This document shows positions 23,901 to 35,630 of a stretch of DNA of 64,000 nt, one piece after another. The number at the start of each line of letters is the position of its first letter. Within the stretch, counting starts at the first letter, position 1. The notes under the pieces are model-generated. The model made no database searches. It was not told where the DNA came from and was given only the letters and a program-made list of their open reading frames with translations. The stretch is from Podospora comata. Taxonomy: Eukaryota > Ascomycota > Sordariomycetes > Sordariales > Podosporaceae. The stretch covers positions 2,108,001-2,172,000 of the forward strand of contig CP071499.1 in NCBI GenBank assembly GCA_017354895.1, given 5' to 3'. Made by a program: the position numbers and the translations under genes.

Positions 23901-24560
23901 CACTTTGTGGCGGTTGCCGACAAGTGCCGTGGGCTCAACAACTTTTCGACCCTCACCTCTATCATCTCCGCCTTGGGTACTGCGCCTATTGCCCGCCTCA
24001 AGCGGACATGGGATCAAGTACCGCAGCGCATTCACGCCACCCTGGAGACGATGCGCAAGTTGATGGCCAGCACCAAGAACTTTGGCGAGTACAGAGAAGC
24101 GCTGCACGCCCAGCAGCCCCCCTGCATTCCCTTCTTTGGTGTTTACCTGACCGACTTGACCTTCATCGAGGACGGCATCCCGTCCATCATCAAGAAGACT
24201 AACCTCATCAACTTTGCCAAGCGAGCGAAGACGGCCGAAGTGATCCGGGACATTCAGCAGTACCAGAATGTGGCTTACTCGCTCCAGCCGGTCCCCGAGC
24301 TCCAGGATTACATACTCAGCAACATGCAGGCGGCGGGAGACGTGCACGAGATGTACGACAAGAGCTTGCAGATTGAGCCGCGCGAGCGGGAAGACGAAAA
24401 GATCGTCAGGTAGTACCGCCCTTCTTTTCGCCCACACCCGAATTATTTCCTGTTTGGCGTTTTCAAGCCGACTTCTTATGCCATGAGGCAGCAGTTTATT
24501 CCGTACTAACGCTTTGATTTTTTGTTTTGCAGAGTTTTGGCCGAGTCTGGGTTCCTATGA
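20929..24560 (+). CDS. CDC25: Cdc25-type Ras guanine nucleotide exchange factor
   Basis: Predicted 1151 residues from exons 20929-21570, 21624-24409 and 24533-24560. It activates Ras by exchanging GDP for GTP at the plasma membrane, upstream of adenylyl cyclase and growth signalling. The SH3 domain (about residues 14-70) contains ALYDYEADDRTSLSFHEGD and GWFPSNYC. A WW-like element follows at about 122-150 (FWIPQATSDGRLFYYNTMTG). The RasGEF N-terminal domain starts near 733 and the catalytic RasGEF domain spans about 896-1130 (NFSTLTSIISALGTAPIARL, PFFGVYLTDLTFIEDGIP). Intron 1 (21571-21623) has GTATGT and CCCAG. The last intron (24410-24532) has GTAGTA, TACTAAC and TTTTGCAG, and adds the ending VLAESGFL. 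Without it the frame stops at once. The start is uncertain: 20929 is the first in-frame ATG, but a leader intron may place it upstream. It diverges from the C2H2 gene. Confidence 0.93.
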
Positions 24561-25192
24561 AGAGCGAAAGGGGGATACGATATACTTGACCTTTACAGTT
24601 TTACGACGGGCTTCTACGGTGCGAATGTCGATGTTGGGACGGTACATGGATCATGGACGGTCGAGATGTGTGGATGTTCATGTACTGTACGACAATGGGG
24701 TCCAAGGGCGGGATGATGGAGCTGTCGATTGTATTTGACAGGGTTTTCTGGGAGCTCCTGGAGTTCGATTTCGACGTCAAGAGAGAGGGTGGGGGTGCTT
24801 GGGGTCACTTATAGGAGTCTGCCGAACTGGGATAAACCCATCTCGCCGACCGGGAAACCGTGCGAGAAGACTGGCCGCCAAGGTATCCCCGAGTCGACCC
24901 TGGAACGACGACAATCTTGCAGCTCCGGCGATGAACCGCACCGACGACCGACCGAGCGAGGCCAGAAAGGAGAGGAAGAAACAAACTTGAAGGGCAGGCA
25001 GCTTTAGAGGACTGCCATTATCTTGGTGGGAACCGGGGCAACAAACTCATATATGGGCAGCATGGTTATGGCATGGGATTGGGTCGGGAAGAGTTATTTT
25101 ATATGGCCAAGAGAAAAGGGTATATGGTGGGAGGGGGATTCCAAGGCCCCAGGCAAATTTGAAGGGATATGGACATATGGGAGGGCTGGAGA

Positions 25193-25227
25193 GCTGTGTG
25201 TGTATCTGTGTGTGTGTGTGTGTGTGG
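25193..25227 (+). repeat. (TG)n microsatellite
   Basis: An interrupted TG dinucleotide run (TGTGTGTGTATC, then about ten TG units) in the 3' flank of CDC25. Confidence 0.9.
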
Positions 25228-25920
25228 GATATGTGCATGTGTCGAATTTTAGCAGGCACATTCATGGATTTTTTTCCGGCCATCTTGGGAGCAGAGGGCA
25301 GACAAGGGGAAGGGGAAATAGATGAGGGTTCATTTGCTGATGAATGGGGGGGTTAAGCTATCGGGATTTAGAAAGCTTTAATCTGCTTCATACTGCTACC
25401 ACTACTTGATGATTTATGGATGGTGTAGACTTAGTGTGGGATATTGCAGTCTTCTTTTCTACAGTCATCATTTCATGCTTGCGAACTGATGACTCTGGAG
25501 TTTGTTGGTCATGAGAATTAGGAGTTGAGTGAATGAGTGAGTGATAAACTTGAACCGAGGTCAAGCAGCCAAGGATGTTGAGGTCGGCCCGGATGCTACC
25601 TACCCCAGATTGATCACCATGGCTCGCATGCAGTTGACAGGCCGTGTTTATGCCGCTCGCTGTCTGCTTGCATGGCCACGAGGAGGTACGTAGCCAATGA
25701 TGTTGTGTTGTCAGTAATGAGGGGACTTTAGAGGGGTTTTCGGGCGTGCATTCGGGAGGGATGACTTCCGCTCGCGCGGTTTCTCTACACAAAGCATGTG
25801 AAAAGGGACGGGTGACTGGGGAGAAAAGCCGCGACTTGTAGCCTGAAGTTAGATGTGTAGTGGTAGGTTGTGTGTTTGTGCAGTGCTCGGTTGAAGTACC
25901 GATACTTCTTATTTTTCCTC

Positions 25921-25922
25921 TT

Positions 25923-25954
<32 letters not shown>
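25921..25954 (+). repeat. Homopolymer block T22 followed by A12
   Basis: Twenty-two T residues run directly into twelve A residues. The block is self-complementary and could form a hairpin. Exact lengths are prone to assembly error. Confidence 0.85.
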
Positions 25955-26118
25955 CCATCAGTGTCATGACTGCGACCCATAGGCAGCATCATTCATCTAC
26001 CTTTCTTCAGAGTTGGTTTCTAGAAAGGGGGTATGGGATGAGGTAAGCACCCCCTTTACCATCTTGTTATGTTATACCGCCTCATGGCTCATTAATATCT
26101 ATATGTCATCCCTCGTAA

Positions 26119-26142
26119 ACATACATAGGTACATACATAGGT
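26119..26142 (+). repeat. 12-bp direct repeat (ACATACATAGGT x2)
   Basis: Two perfect adjacent copies of ACATACATAGGT, followed by the related words GGTAACAAGTAGGT. It lies about 130 bp beyond the IRS4 stop codon, in its 3' flank. Confidence 0.8.
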
Positions 26143-26268
26143 AACAAGTAGGTAAAGTCAACGTCAGCTATATAGCTCTTGTCCTTTGAGCGAATCCCAC
26201 CATCGGTCATCCCCGTTCATTATGTATACACGACACCTTATATTCCCCCCCATCATCAACCCCCACCA

Positions 26269-27173
26269 TCACCTTTTCTTCCTCAACTCCCCCTTCGGCG
26301 GCAAAACCCTCACCACCCCCTGCCCCACGCTCTCCCAGACACTCCCCCCCACCCTCCCGGGCAACCTCCTCCCCCTCAACCTCTGATCGACGAGCCACAT
26401 CCCCACCACAAACTCCTCCCGTCCCAACGCCCCCTTCCCCCCCCGATCAACCAACCCCCATATCTCAGCCAACTCCTCCCTCGGCAGCCGACTCCTGTCC
26501 CAAATATCCCTCACCACAACATTAACAACCAACTCTGCCTCCTTCGTCCCAGCCTGTGCCCTCCCTTCCTCATCATCATCCTCCCCACCGGTAAACCCCC
26601 ACCCCGGCCTCATAAACAACCCCTTATTGCTCGCCCAAATAGCCTCATACCTCCTCCTCTGCCCTGCCGTAACCTCATCCCTCCACCTCGATCTCGAGCC
26701 CTCGTGGTGAGCGTGGTTCCTCCGGCCGGGTATGTGATGACCGAGCACCTTTCCCTTTCGGTGGGCGTGCCTGTGCATTTTCCTTCTGGCGTCTTCGTCA
26801 TCTGACAGAGACGTGGGGGGTTGCCGGAGGGTAGTGAGCATTCCCGTCCGTTTTGGGGAGCGACTTCCCGATTTGGAGTTGCCACTGCGATGAGGCGTCA
26901 AAGAGTCGACTGTTCTTTGCGGAAGGGAAGCGTTGTGGGATTTATCGTTGTGATGGTGGTGGGTGTTATGGCGTCTGGAAGGAGGAGGGATGGGGGGTGG
27001 TGCTAATGGGGAGGGGGTTAGTCGGGAAGAAGCCAAGTTGCTGGCTACGATGGCGTTGGTGAGGGAGTCGAGGCCGAGGTTGGGGGTTGATAGCCTTGGT
27101 GCTGAAGGCCGGCGTGGTGGTGGGGAGGAGGCTGGGCGGCGACGGGATTTGGGTGGTTTGGGTGCTTGTTTTG

Positions 27174-27224
<51 letters not shown>

Positions 27225-28677
27225 GCTCTTGGGGCTTGTTGTCTTGTTCTTGAGGGGTAGGTTCCTCAACTTCTTCCGGATCTGGTTGCTGAGCTGAGGA
27301 TGCTGAGACGAAGCTGTCATCAGAAGACATTGAGCACTCAGACACCCGACGCATGACTGGCGCTGCCGGGACTGGCCTCTGCCCAACCACATTGGCAGTT
27401 TGCTTCTCTTCAGGCCAGGCTTCCTCCATACTGGCCGACCGGATAGCAGTAACCTCAACAGTAGGTGTTTTCGTATTCTTGTCACTGGTCTTCCTAGCAG
27501 GTGGTAGTGCCGGGGGTTCCAGTTTTGCCGTCTTAGCAACCCTTGGTTGAGGAGAGACAACTTGTGTAGAAACAGCAGGCGAAGGGAATTTCGAAGAAGG
27601 CGTGCCAGGACGCTTTATCTCATGATGCTCAAGCTTTGACTCACCCTCAGCTTTAGGCTTCTCAGTAGACTCGGGCGTCTTTTTAGGCTTAGGCTTCGGT
27701 TTTGGTTTAGGCTTTGTCTTGGCCTGTTGTTCGTCCAGCACTTCCTGTGTCTGCCTTTCACCGGCCGGCCCAGGGCTCCTACCCCTCGGTGTCAGCGAGG
27801 GTGATACCTCTTGCTGCCTCGGTGTGGGCGTGTCCCTCTTCTTAACAGGGTCAACATCCTCCCCGCCCTTGCTTTCAAACAGCGACACCAAAGACGTCGT
27901 CGGCATTATCGACTCGGTATCCAGCGCATCCACCGACTTCGGACCTAAACTCGGCGCCATAGACAACACGCTCGCAGCTCCGGTGCTATGTCCCCTGCTC
28001 CTACCCGGACGGGTCTGGGTAACACCATTGTTGTTTGCCTTTTGGTTCGTGTTCGGAATCGGCGAAGTAGACCTGCTGGCGGCGAGCGTGGCAGCTATAA
28101 ACGAGGCAGACGATTGCTTCCCGCCATCCCCAGCATTACTCCTGCCCGCCCCCGGTGGTAACAAGAACGGCGTGCTGCTGGTACCCGGGCTGATCCCCCC
28201 CCCACTGCCCGCATGTAGATACTGAGCCACTCTCTGAGCCACCAGCCCATCATCATCCTTTTCAATATTATCCTCCCTAACCCCCTGATTACTCCAACTA
28301 CCCCCCGTCTCCTGCCTCCCAATCTCTAGTCTCCCAGAAGCACTGTGCGCCACCGAACTCGCCCGCGATCGTGTCTGTGAGACAGAGGCATCTCTCGCGG
28401 CATGATTCGCCGCAAGGAAAGCCCCGTTCCCGGCCCCGGCCCCGGTTGTTCTCGTCCTCGTAGTCTTGTTCTGCGTCGTGTTTCGATTCGGGGATATCGA
28501 CGTCTGTTTCGTCTCAGCAGCGTTCTTATTATTCGTAGCGGCGGCAGCCTTTTGGGCGTTGAAAGCAAGAGTTGCGCCCTTCAAGGCGGCCGAGAGAGCA
28601 GCCGCATTATTGCTGTTGTTGGTACCGCTTTTTGTAGGGAGACCGCCGCCTTGATTTCGAGTCGGTGAGGTCGACAT
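26269..28677 (-). CDS. IRS4: Irs4/Tax4-like EH-domain protein
   Basis: Intronless, 802 residues. The C-terminal EH domain (about residues 680-770) contains RRRYEAIWASNKGLF, VVVRDIWDRSRLPREELAEI and LVDRGGKGALGREEFVVGMW. This is the layout of fungal Irs4/Tax4, which bind and activate the inositol 5-phosphatase Inp51 and so lower PI(4,5)P2. The N-terminus has NAAALSAALKGATLAFNAQK, a segment typical of fungal Irs4 proteins. The middle is disordered and rich in Ser, Pro, Lys and Thr, with a KPKPKPKPKPK stretch and a glutamine run encoded by 17 identical CAA codons (27175-27225). The ATG at 28677 gives MSTSPTRN; no better start is present. It lies head-to-tail with ASE1. Its nearest neighbour downstream is the convergent CDC25 gene. 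Confidence 0.88.
27175..27225 (-). repeat. (CAA)17 trinucleotide run encoding polyglutamine in IRS4
   Basis: An uninterrupted run of 17 TTG units on the plus strand, read as CAA (Gln) on the coding strand. It sits in the disordered middle of the Irs4-like protein. Confidence 0.95.
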
Positions 28678-29746
28678 TTAGGATGTCTCTTAAATCTCGA
28701 TAGGCCCGTGGAATGGTAAAGCTTCGCCCCCCCTCCCCTCCGGTTAAGGACCGGATAATGTTTCAGTCTTGCAGCGCGCGGTGGGACAAAGCCGGTGTAC
28801 CTATCCTTCTTAACTGCCAGCCCGGGGCATCGAATCAGTTCAAGGGAAATGTAATGGATGTCAATGTCGTAGTGAGGTGTGTTTTGTACGAGGGAACGGA
28901 TTAGGAACAGGCAGACAGCAGCTCCGAAAGGAACATTCGCATCAATGGGTTGAGGTGCGGCTGATGACGAATGTAAATACGTTTCATGGGGTAACGAAAC
29001 AGCAAGCACAGGGCCGCCCTTTCGCGCTGTCAGGGACCTGCTGAAAGCGCGCCAGAGACCCCGGGAGCTGAAGCCAAGAGCTGCTCGTCTTCTGTAAGGC
29101 TCCAGCGAGCTAACTAATGCCCCGCTAAAGAGGCGCGTTCCAGAAGTTTAGGCCCGCTAGGGTGACCGATGTAACTGTCACTGACAGCAAGGCTAAAATG
29201 TTGAAGATGGCAAAAACGGTGGAACTGATGACCGTAAATCCAAGGTTGTCACGACAGCACATAGATCTGACTGATATAGACATATATATATTGCAAAGCT
29301 AAGAATGCCAGACTTAATGCACCAAAGGATAAAGATATATGACAATCAGCCTCTAGTATTCAGGGCATATCGAAACGATAATAACTCCCCCTTATACAAA
29401 CGCCAGCCATTTACAAATAGGTATCCATCCATCTTACCACCGAACTCCCATCCAACATATTCGGTGTTCCCATTCCCTTACTCCCAGCCATCAATCCCAT
29501 CTCGTGTTCTTTCCCATTGCTGGACACAAACCATCAAAGAATACATATAACAATATACATGAAGCCCCCTTCTGATACAACGTTTTGACCCGCACCAAGC
29601 TGAAAAAGCCAAAGAAGCAAAAACCGAAGAAACCCATCAGACAGGAACCAAACCCATCCGACAGCAAAAAGCAGTTCATAAAACAAGTACCCCTCGAAAT
29701 GAAACCCAAACCTTCCCTTTTGCCCAAATCCAGCCCTCTCGCTCAC
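28678..29746. other. IRS4 upstream region and ASE1 3' flank
   Basis: About 1.1 kb between two minus-strand genes. It should contain the IRS4 promoter (near 28678-29150) and the ASE1 3' end. The open frames crossing it show no domain. No repeat or RNA gene is evident. Confidence 0.45.
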
Positions 29747-32318
29747 TCAAAAAGCATCCTCATCAGTCCACTCACTCCCCCCACTCAAAATCCTATTTCC
29801 ATCCTCATCCACAACAACATTCCCAGCACGTTGCTGCGACGACGGCGGCGGAATCCCCCCACCATTCCTCAACTTCTGCACCCCCCTAATAGTCCCAAAC
29901 CCCACCGCCTGCTGCGCCGCCCTAACCTTGGCATAATACGCCTCAGACACATCCACCTCCGGCTCGCTCGTATCATCATACGTCTCCCAGTTCTCCGACC
30001 CCGACACCCCGCTAACAATAGTCGACGTGTCCGACACCTGCCTCTGCTGTGCTGCTGCCGACTGTGAATACTGCAGCGGACTCCTTGACGGCGGCTCATA
30101 GCTCTGCCTCGTCGACGACGACGACGAATCATACTCTCTCTCCCTCGTCGAGTTCTGCCTCGATGGCGGGTTATACTCCCTCGTCGGCGGCCTGCTGCTG
30201 TCGTCCGTGTGATTCGTCTGTCTCGAAGTGGTGGTGTATTCCCTGCTGCTCGGCCTGCTATCGCTGCTGTTCTGGGAAGAATACCTGTCCCTCTCTTCAT
30301 AAACATCCTCGGGCTGGACCTGCCTCACAATGCTGACACTCGACCCCAGCTTCATCGAACTCCTGAAAGATGGCATCGTCGTCGGTGCCTCCATTTTCAG
30401 CTCGGGAGCCGGCATTAAATCCCTCATTTTCGGCGGTGGCGCTCTCATGACAAGCCTCAGACTTCCAGTCGCACTACTAACCGAATCCGATGCTCGAGGT
30501 CGCTCCGGGGAGTTGTTTCCGTTCCTAAGGTTTGAGAGCGGCGGTCGAGGGTGGCTAACCGTGCTTCCGCGGATCGGACTGCCCTTGCTGATGACTGTAT
30601 TAGCTGTGACTGTTGCCGCCCTGGCCAGAGTTGGTTTGGTGGTGGTGGTGGTGCTCGCCGTGGTGGGGGTTTTGTTTCCGTTCCGCTGCGGGTTCGGTTT
30701 GTTCAGGCTGCCTACGCTTTTGGCGCGGGAGAGGGTGCTGTTTGACCTGGAGGTGCCCGGGGTCACAGCGGTGGGCGCTGCCGAGGCGTTGGCTGGTGTC
30801 TTCGACCTGGGGCCGGGGGTCGGTTTGGGGGGATCTTCGAGTTCGATGACATCCAGGTAGCGCTCTCCGTGTACAAGGAATGGTCGGCCGTAGTCGTCTT
30901 CCCACTTCTCAAGGCCTTTGCGGAGCTCGGCGATGACCTTGGGGAGGTCCTTGGCGATGCGCTTTCTCATCTTCTCTTCGCGCAGTAGCTTGCCTGGGTC
31001 GCGTCTCTCGCCTTTCTGTCCGCGCATCATTAGTCTGGAAGAATCCTGGGCTGAAGCGGCAAGCTCGTCTCTTTCTTGAATGAGGGACTTGTGCTTGTCA
31101 ACAAGAGCCAGAGTAGGAGCTCGTTGCTCTTTGAGGACCTCGAGCCGAACGATTTCGCGTTCGTGGGCCTCAAGAAGAGCATCGCTGTAGACATCGGAGA
31201 AGGCTGGCGTGAACTCGAGCATCTCCTCCTCAGAAAGATACAGGGTGTCCCAAAGTTCCTGAAGCTTCAGACGAGCATCCTCGACAAAGATGTGAAGGTT
31301 TTGTCTCTTCAGCTCATTGAGGCGCGCAAGTTCCTCCTCGAACTCGTTAATCTGCCGGATTCCGCAGCCGCGGTTGCTGTTGAGGAACGCCTTACGGTCC
31401 GCCTCATCAACCTCGAGCCTCTCCCAAAGACCCTCAACAGTATCTTTGAGGTCTCTAAGACGTCTTTCGCGGTTCTCCTTCTCTTTCAAAAGCTTATCCC
31501 TCTTGGCCTTCAGACGAGCAAGATCCTCCTGGTGAAGACCAAGCTGCTCGGGGGCATCGCGATAATACTTCACTATCGCATTATCTGTTTGCGCTTGGGG
31601 GGTTCCCAGTTCAGCCCAGAGCTGGATGATATTCTCACCCAAGCCCTTGACAGTTTCCACGCGGTGCATGTACTCCTCATACACACGAGTAAACTCAGCA
31701 TCCAACTTGTCCACATACTTGGGTGATAAGTCAAACGTTGGAGGAATTGATTGATCTGGCGCGGTGGGCGGCAGCTCAATCTTGACAAATGATGGTTCAA
31801 GATGTGACGAGTAAGACTCGAGCGCTTGAACAAGTGCTGTCACATCATTAGCTGCAGTCACACACGTGGCATGGTGTTGTGAGGCACTTACTCTTGACCT
31901 GCTCGAATCGCTCTCTATGCAGCCGACTGACTTGATTTTGCTTTTTTTCGAGAACTTTGAGACACCTTGTGAGTGGATAAGTGATTTTCATGTCCTCGTC
32001 CTCATAGCGGCGCGATGTGCTGTCGTCTAGGGAAGCCTCCATTTGCCGGATGGTGGTCATCATTTTTTGCGCTTGCTCAATCATCCCCTTCTTTTCAGAT
32101 GTGACAAGTCGCACTTGATTGTTGAGTGCCTCGGAGAGCGCAGAGAAGAGCTGATGTGATTTTGGTCAGTGAACATCTGCGATCGGGCCGCAATTGAATG
32201 CGCATACCTCTGCCTCTCGCGACTCGCGCTCATGGCTGGAGACTCCAATCTCGTCAAACAGGCCATGCAGCTGGCCAATTATTGTATTGACCTGCTGGGC
32301 CAGATAGCTGGTGTCCAT
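29747..32318 (-). CDS. ASE1: Ase1/PRC1/MAP65 family microtubule bundling protein
   Basis: Predicted 819 residues from exons 32318-32208, 32150-31892 and 31836-29747. The family crosslinks antiparallel microtubules in the spindle midzone during anaphase and cytokinesis. The N-terminus MDTSYLAQQVNTIIGQLHGL starts a long helical dimerisation and rod region, with ESYSSHLEPSF, LGENIIQLWAELGTP and LQELWDTLYLSEEE. The conserved microtubule-binding spectrin region includes KWEDDYGRPFLVHGERYLDVI. The last 300 residues are disordered and rich in Ser, Arg, Pro and Thr. Intron 1 (32151-32207) is clear (GTATGC, ATCAG). Intron 2 has donor GTAAGT at 31891 and two in-frame acceptors 15 nt apart. The one giving a 55-bp intron has a CTAAT branch and is preferred; the other gives 40 bp and five extra residues. 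The promoter faces the 3.3-kb gap. Confidence 0.93.
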
Positions 32319-35300
32319 CGTGGGGGGGAGGTGAGGTTGTCGTCAGTATGCACAGTGGGTTGTAGATCGGATGCCTGATGAAGCGACTCCAGTGGAGATG
32401 ATTGCTAGGGGCAGTCGGTAATGCTGCTGTGTTGTGGTAACGAGTGTACAGATGATGTCGGTCGTGGCGGGGTGTGCCATCCAGCGCAATGCAGAGCAGA
32501 ATGACGTGCAGCGGCAGCAGTTGGCCTGGGGTGTCGTGGCCTTGCAGCTGTTTACAAAAGTCGCTATTGTACCTTGTGGGAATAGTAGTGGCAGCGTCGG
32601 CGCATCGCAAAAAAGTGAAGATGTCGAGATGAAAAGAGACGGGATTGATCGTGTGGAGTTTTGCGGCGAGGCCGGTCGATCAGCTCTTGTCGCTCACAGG
32701 TCGCGGGGAAAGCGTCGTCAGAAAGAAAAGAGGAGAACAAAATGAAAGTCGAGCGAGACAGGAAACGGCAAAGTGCGAAATGCTGCGTCTTGTTTCCAGG
32801 AATCGCCTGCAGAAAGCGCTGCACCTCGTAATCCTGGTTCGCGCTCCCGCCCGTTGTCAGGGCAACGTCTGCCTATATCCCTGTGTTTGGTTGGGTGGAG
32901 TTTCAGCCGTTCAGGAGGCCCCGCCTGAACTTCCCTGTTCCTGGCGACCATTTCGCATCTCTACCCCGCTCCCAAGGCGCATCGAGTCTTGATTTCGCCC
33001 ATTTAGCGGGACGTCTATGAGCAAATCCGGGGGATCTGAACATGGGAACGGCTTCTAGAGATGCTTGTTGGCTTTCCAGATCCAACATTTCCTTGAATCA
33101 GTTAAACAAGATGCCTGGGGGTTAGTGGGGTTTAACATCTCCCTTAAGCGCCCTAAGGGGGGCTGTCAGCAATGCACACAGCTTCCAACTGCAGCTTTCT
33201 CAGCTTATTACTATTCCCGGCAAGTCCTTGGTCAAACCACTCGATATGCACCTCGTTCCGAGAGCATTCAAAGGGAGCGGGCGATAAGCACAGCCTTTCG
33301 CCAGATCTTGACACCATCGCGCGAGCGGCAATGGGTAAACCGTTGTTGCTCTGCCCCCGAGATGTAAGGGCGTGTCAAGGTAAAGAGATCACAATCACCG
33401 GGCGAGACAGACGACCTTCCTCTTCCCCTTGCATCCTCAACTGTGGATATCCGCCGTTTAGACCCGCAACATCTCGGCCGGTTACTTGAGGGACGCACAT
33501 GATCTCGAAATACGAGTTCCCGGACAAGCGGACACGACCAACCTGGAGAACAACCGGAGCCTCAAAGAGTCATTCTGCTTAACACCAATAGCATCAATCT
33601 CGGTTTCTAGTCACTTCCGGCCATTGTCACACCGTCCGGAGACGGCAGCCGGAGGAGATGATTTCCGTGTGCCCTCCCGTTGCCAGAGCATCGGTTCGTG
33701 AGGTTGACAAGATGAGAGGTCGCAATGGAAGTCTTCTGGATGCGATGCGTTCAGGGTCAGCGGCCGCATCAGATTCCGTCGATGCAAGCTCGCTGCTATT
33801 GGGGCTGCTGAAGCGGTGGGAGCTGGCTAAATTGTTCGACACAAACTGGCCGGTATGGTCCAGAGCAACATCAATTCTGGGACGAACGAACCTCCGCGGC
33901 ATCAATCGCACAGACCACATCGACGTTGCTTGGGATGGGATGGAGGCATATATGCCCGTACCTGCAATATAGGGGTCGTCTTTCAACCTCAGATGCAATT
34001 CTCGGCGCCTCCTCAAGACTCGGAAGCTGTGCAACCTAGACTCTCCAACGCATGAGATGGATGACTGTTGACGTCCCGAGTCCTTCTTTTTCTCTGGATG
34101 CGACCCCTTGCCGGCAGTTCTCCCCCGCACAGGAGATCTGGGTCAATGCCATGCGGTCTGTGCGTTGACGTCCTCCTCCCTTTGGACCCTTTATCGTTTG
34201 CACACGTCCCTTCATGAGGTGAGAAGGCACGATCTTGAGAAACTCCGTAGCCAAACAAAGAAGCTGCTAAAAAACAGCCAAAGGTAAGAAAGGCAGTCGT
34301 GAGCCAACCAGAGCAGGCGTCTCCCCCCCACCATCACTCCTTCCTCTGCCCCTGAAAGCCACTCTCAAGCCTCGTTGCCTCTTGCCATATCTGGATGCGT
34401 TAACATAGTAAAGAGATCTCATTGGCCAGACCGAAAATATCCTGTCATAGCCATCGAGCTGCAATTCTGGCGAGTTTGAGAAAGAGCCTTCCTCTATCTA
34501 ACTTTGCCTGTTATCCGCCATCCTCATGGTCCAGAGCCCAGACAGGTCCTGGCAACTGCCGATTTCCCCAGATTCTGTGCCGATCATTGTTACTTCTCTT
34601 GCCAGAGTGCTCTTGTGGTCTTCCTGCTTCGCATGACAGCCCGGTCCCTGTTGAGAGTCATTCGACTGAACTTCTACCGCTGTTTGATCAGCCACCGCCG
34701 CAATCAGACGACGTAATGTCACCCCATATTCAGACGATCTGGAAGAGTAGATTGTCTTCTCTGTTCTTTCTTCTCCTGTCAACCTTGTGCTCGATGGTTT
34801 CTCTGGATCCTACACTCGGGGTTTTCTCCGTCAGGGTGAGGACCGGTCTTGGCCATGTTTATCCGAGCCGCTGGTGTGGTCGGGAAGACTCCATATCCTA
34901 CAGTCAAAGGCTCAGGGTGAGTGGCGAATGGTTTGTCTATCTTTTATCTACCGAGAAATAAATCGGTGGCTACGGCACCACATGTGCGCTTCAACACTGG
35001 ATGTTGACTTCGGGAACTATGAGACCCTCGACCGTTGATCTCATATCTCTTTTCTTGTCATGCTACCACTGAGCGGCCATGTCCGATATTGCCACCCAGC
35101 TCGAAACAGATGGGTTCAGCCCGTGACTTTTAACTATGCCGGCCGTTAGCCGGTGCCTTCACCAGTTCACCTTTGCCTGGGCGAGATCTACTGCAGAGTC
35201 CATCTTGATACACCAGACAGTTTATCCGGCCGGGAACTTGCATGTGAGTCGCACCAAGAGACGAGACGAGACACACTCTCAGATCGACGTACAGCATCTC

Positions 35301-35630
35301 TTTTTCCTCTCCAGTCCACTATCCGGCCTCTACCGAAGCCAGAGCCATTCGAGAGAAGCTGGACACGGCACAGTGTTGCCCGGAAGAAGGCCATGATGTG
35401 TTTCCTTGACGTCGTCGACATCCCGTCTCTGCTCAGACTGGGGGGAAGTCGATGGCTTATATCTGGGGGAGTATCCCGTCCTGTTTTGATATCTCGAGTT
35501 TCTATTCTTTTGAGTATTCCGCAGTGTCTCTCTTTTGGCAGTCTTCTTCTCACTCTCCTAATGGAGATTCAACCCACATTTTATATCCCATTGATTGTAA
35601 TGAGATAGCACCTCCACCTTGTTTTGCGTC
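32319..35630. other. 3.3-kb gene-poor region between divergent ASE1 and rhodopsin-domain genes
   Basis: It holds the upstream regions of two divergent genes. Open frames of up to 179 codons occur (for example 34422-34961) but none has a domain, a credible splice pattern or a recognisable relative. No repeat, tRNA or transposon sequence is visible. Confidence 0.45.

Larger units (their letters stand above)
24561..26268. other. Intergenic region between convergent CDC25 and IRS4 genes
   Basis: It holds both 3' flanks. No open frame looks coding. It contains a TG-rich microsatellite (25193-25227), a T22-A12 block (25921-25954) and a 12-bp direct repeat (26119-26142). Nothing else stands out. 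Confidence 0.5.

Noticed and set aside
34422-34961. 179-codon open frame upstream of the rhodopsin-domain gene
   Set aside because: Ser/Leu-rich translation without a domain; partly hydrophobic by chance and no start context or intron.
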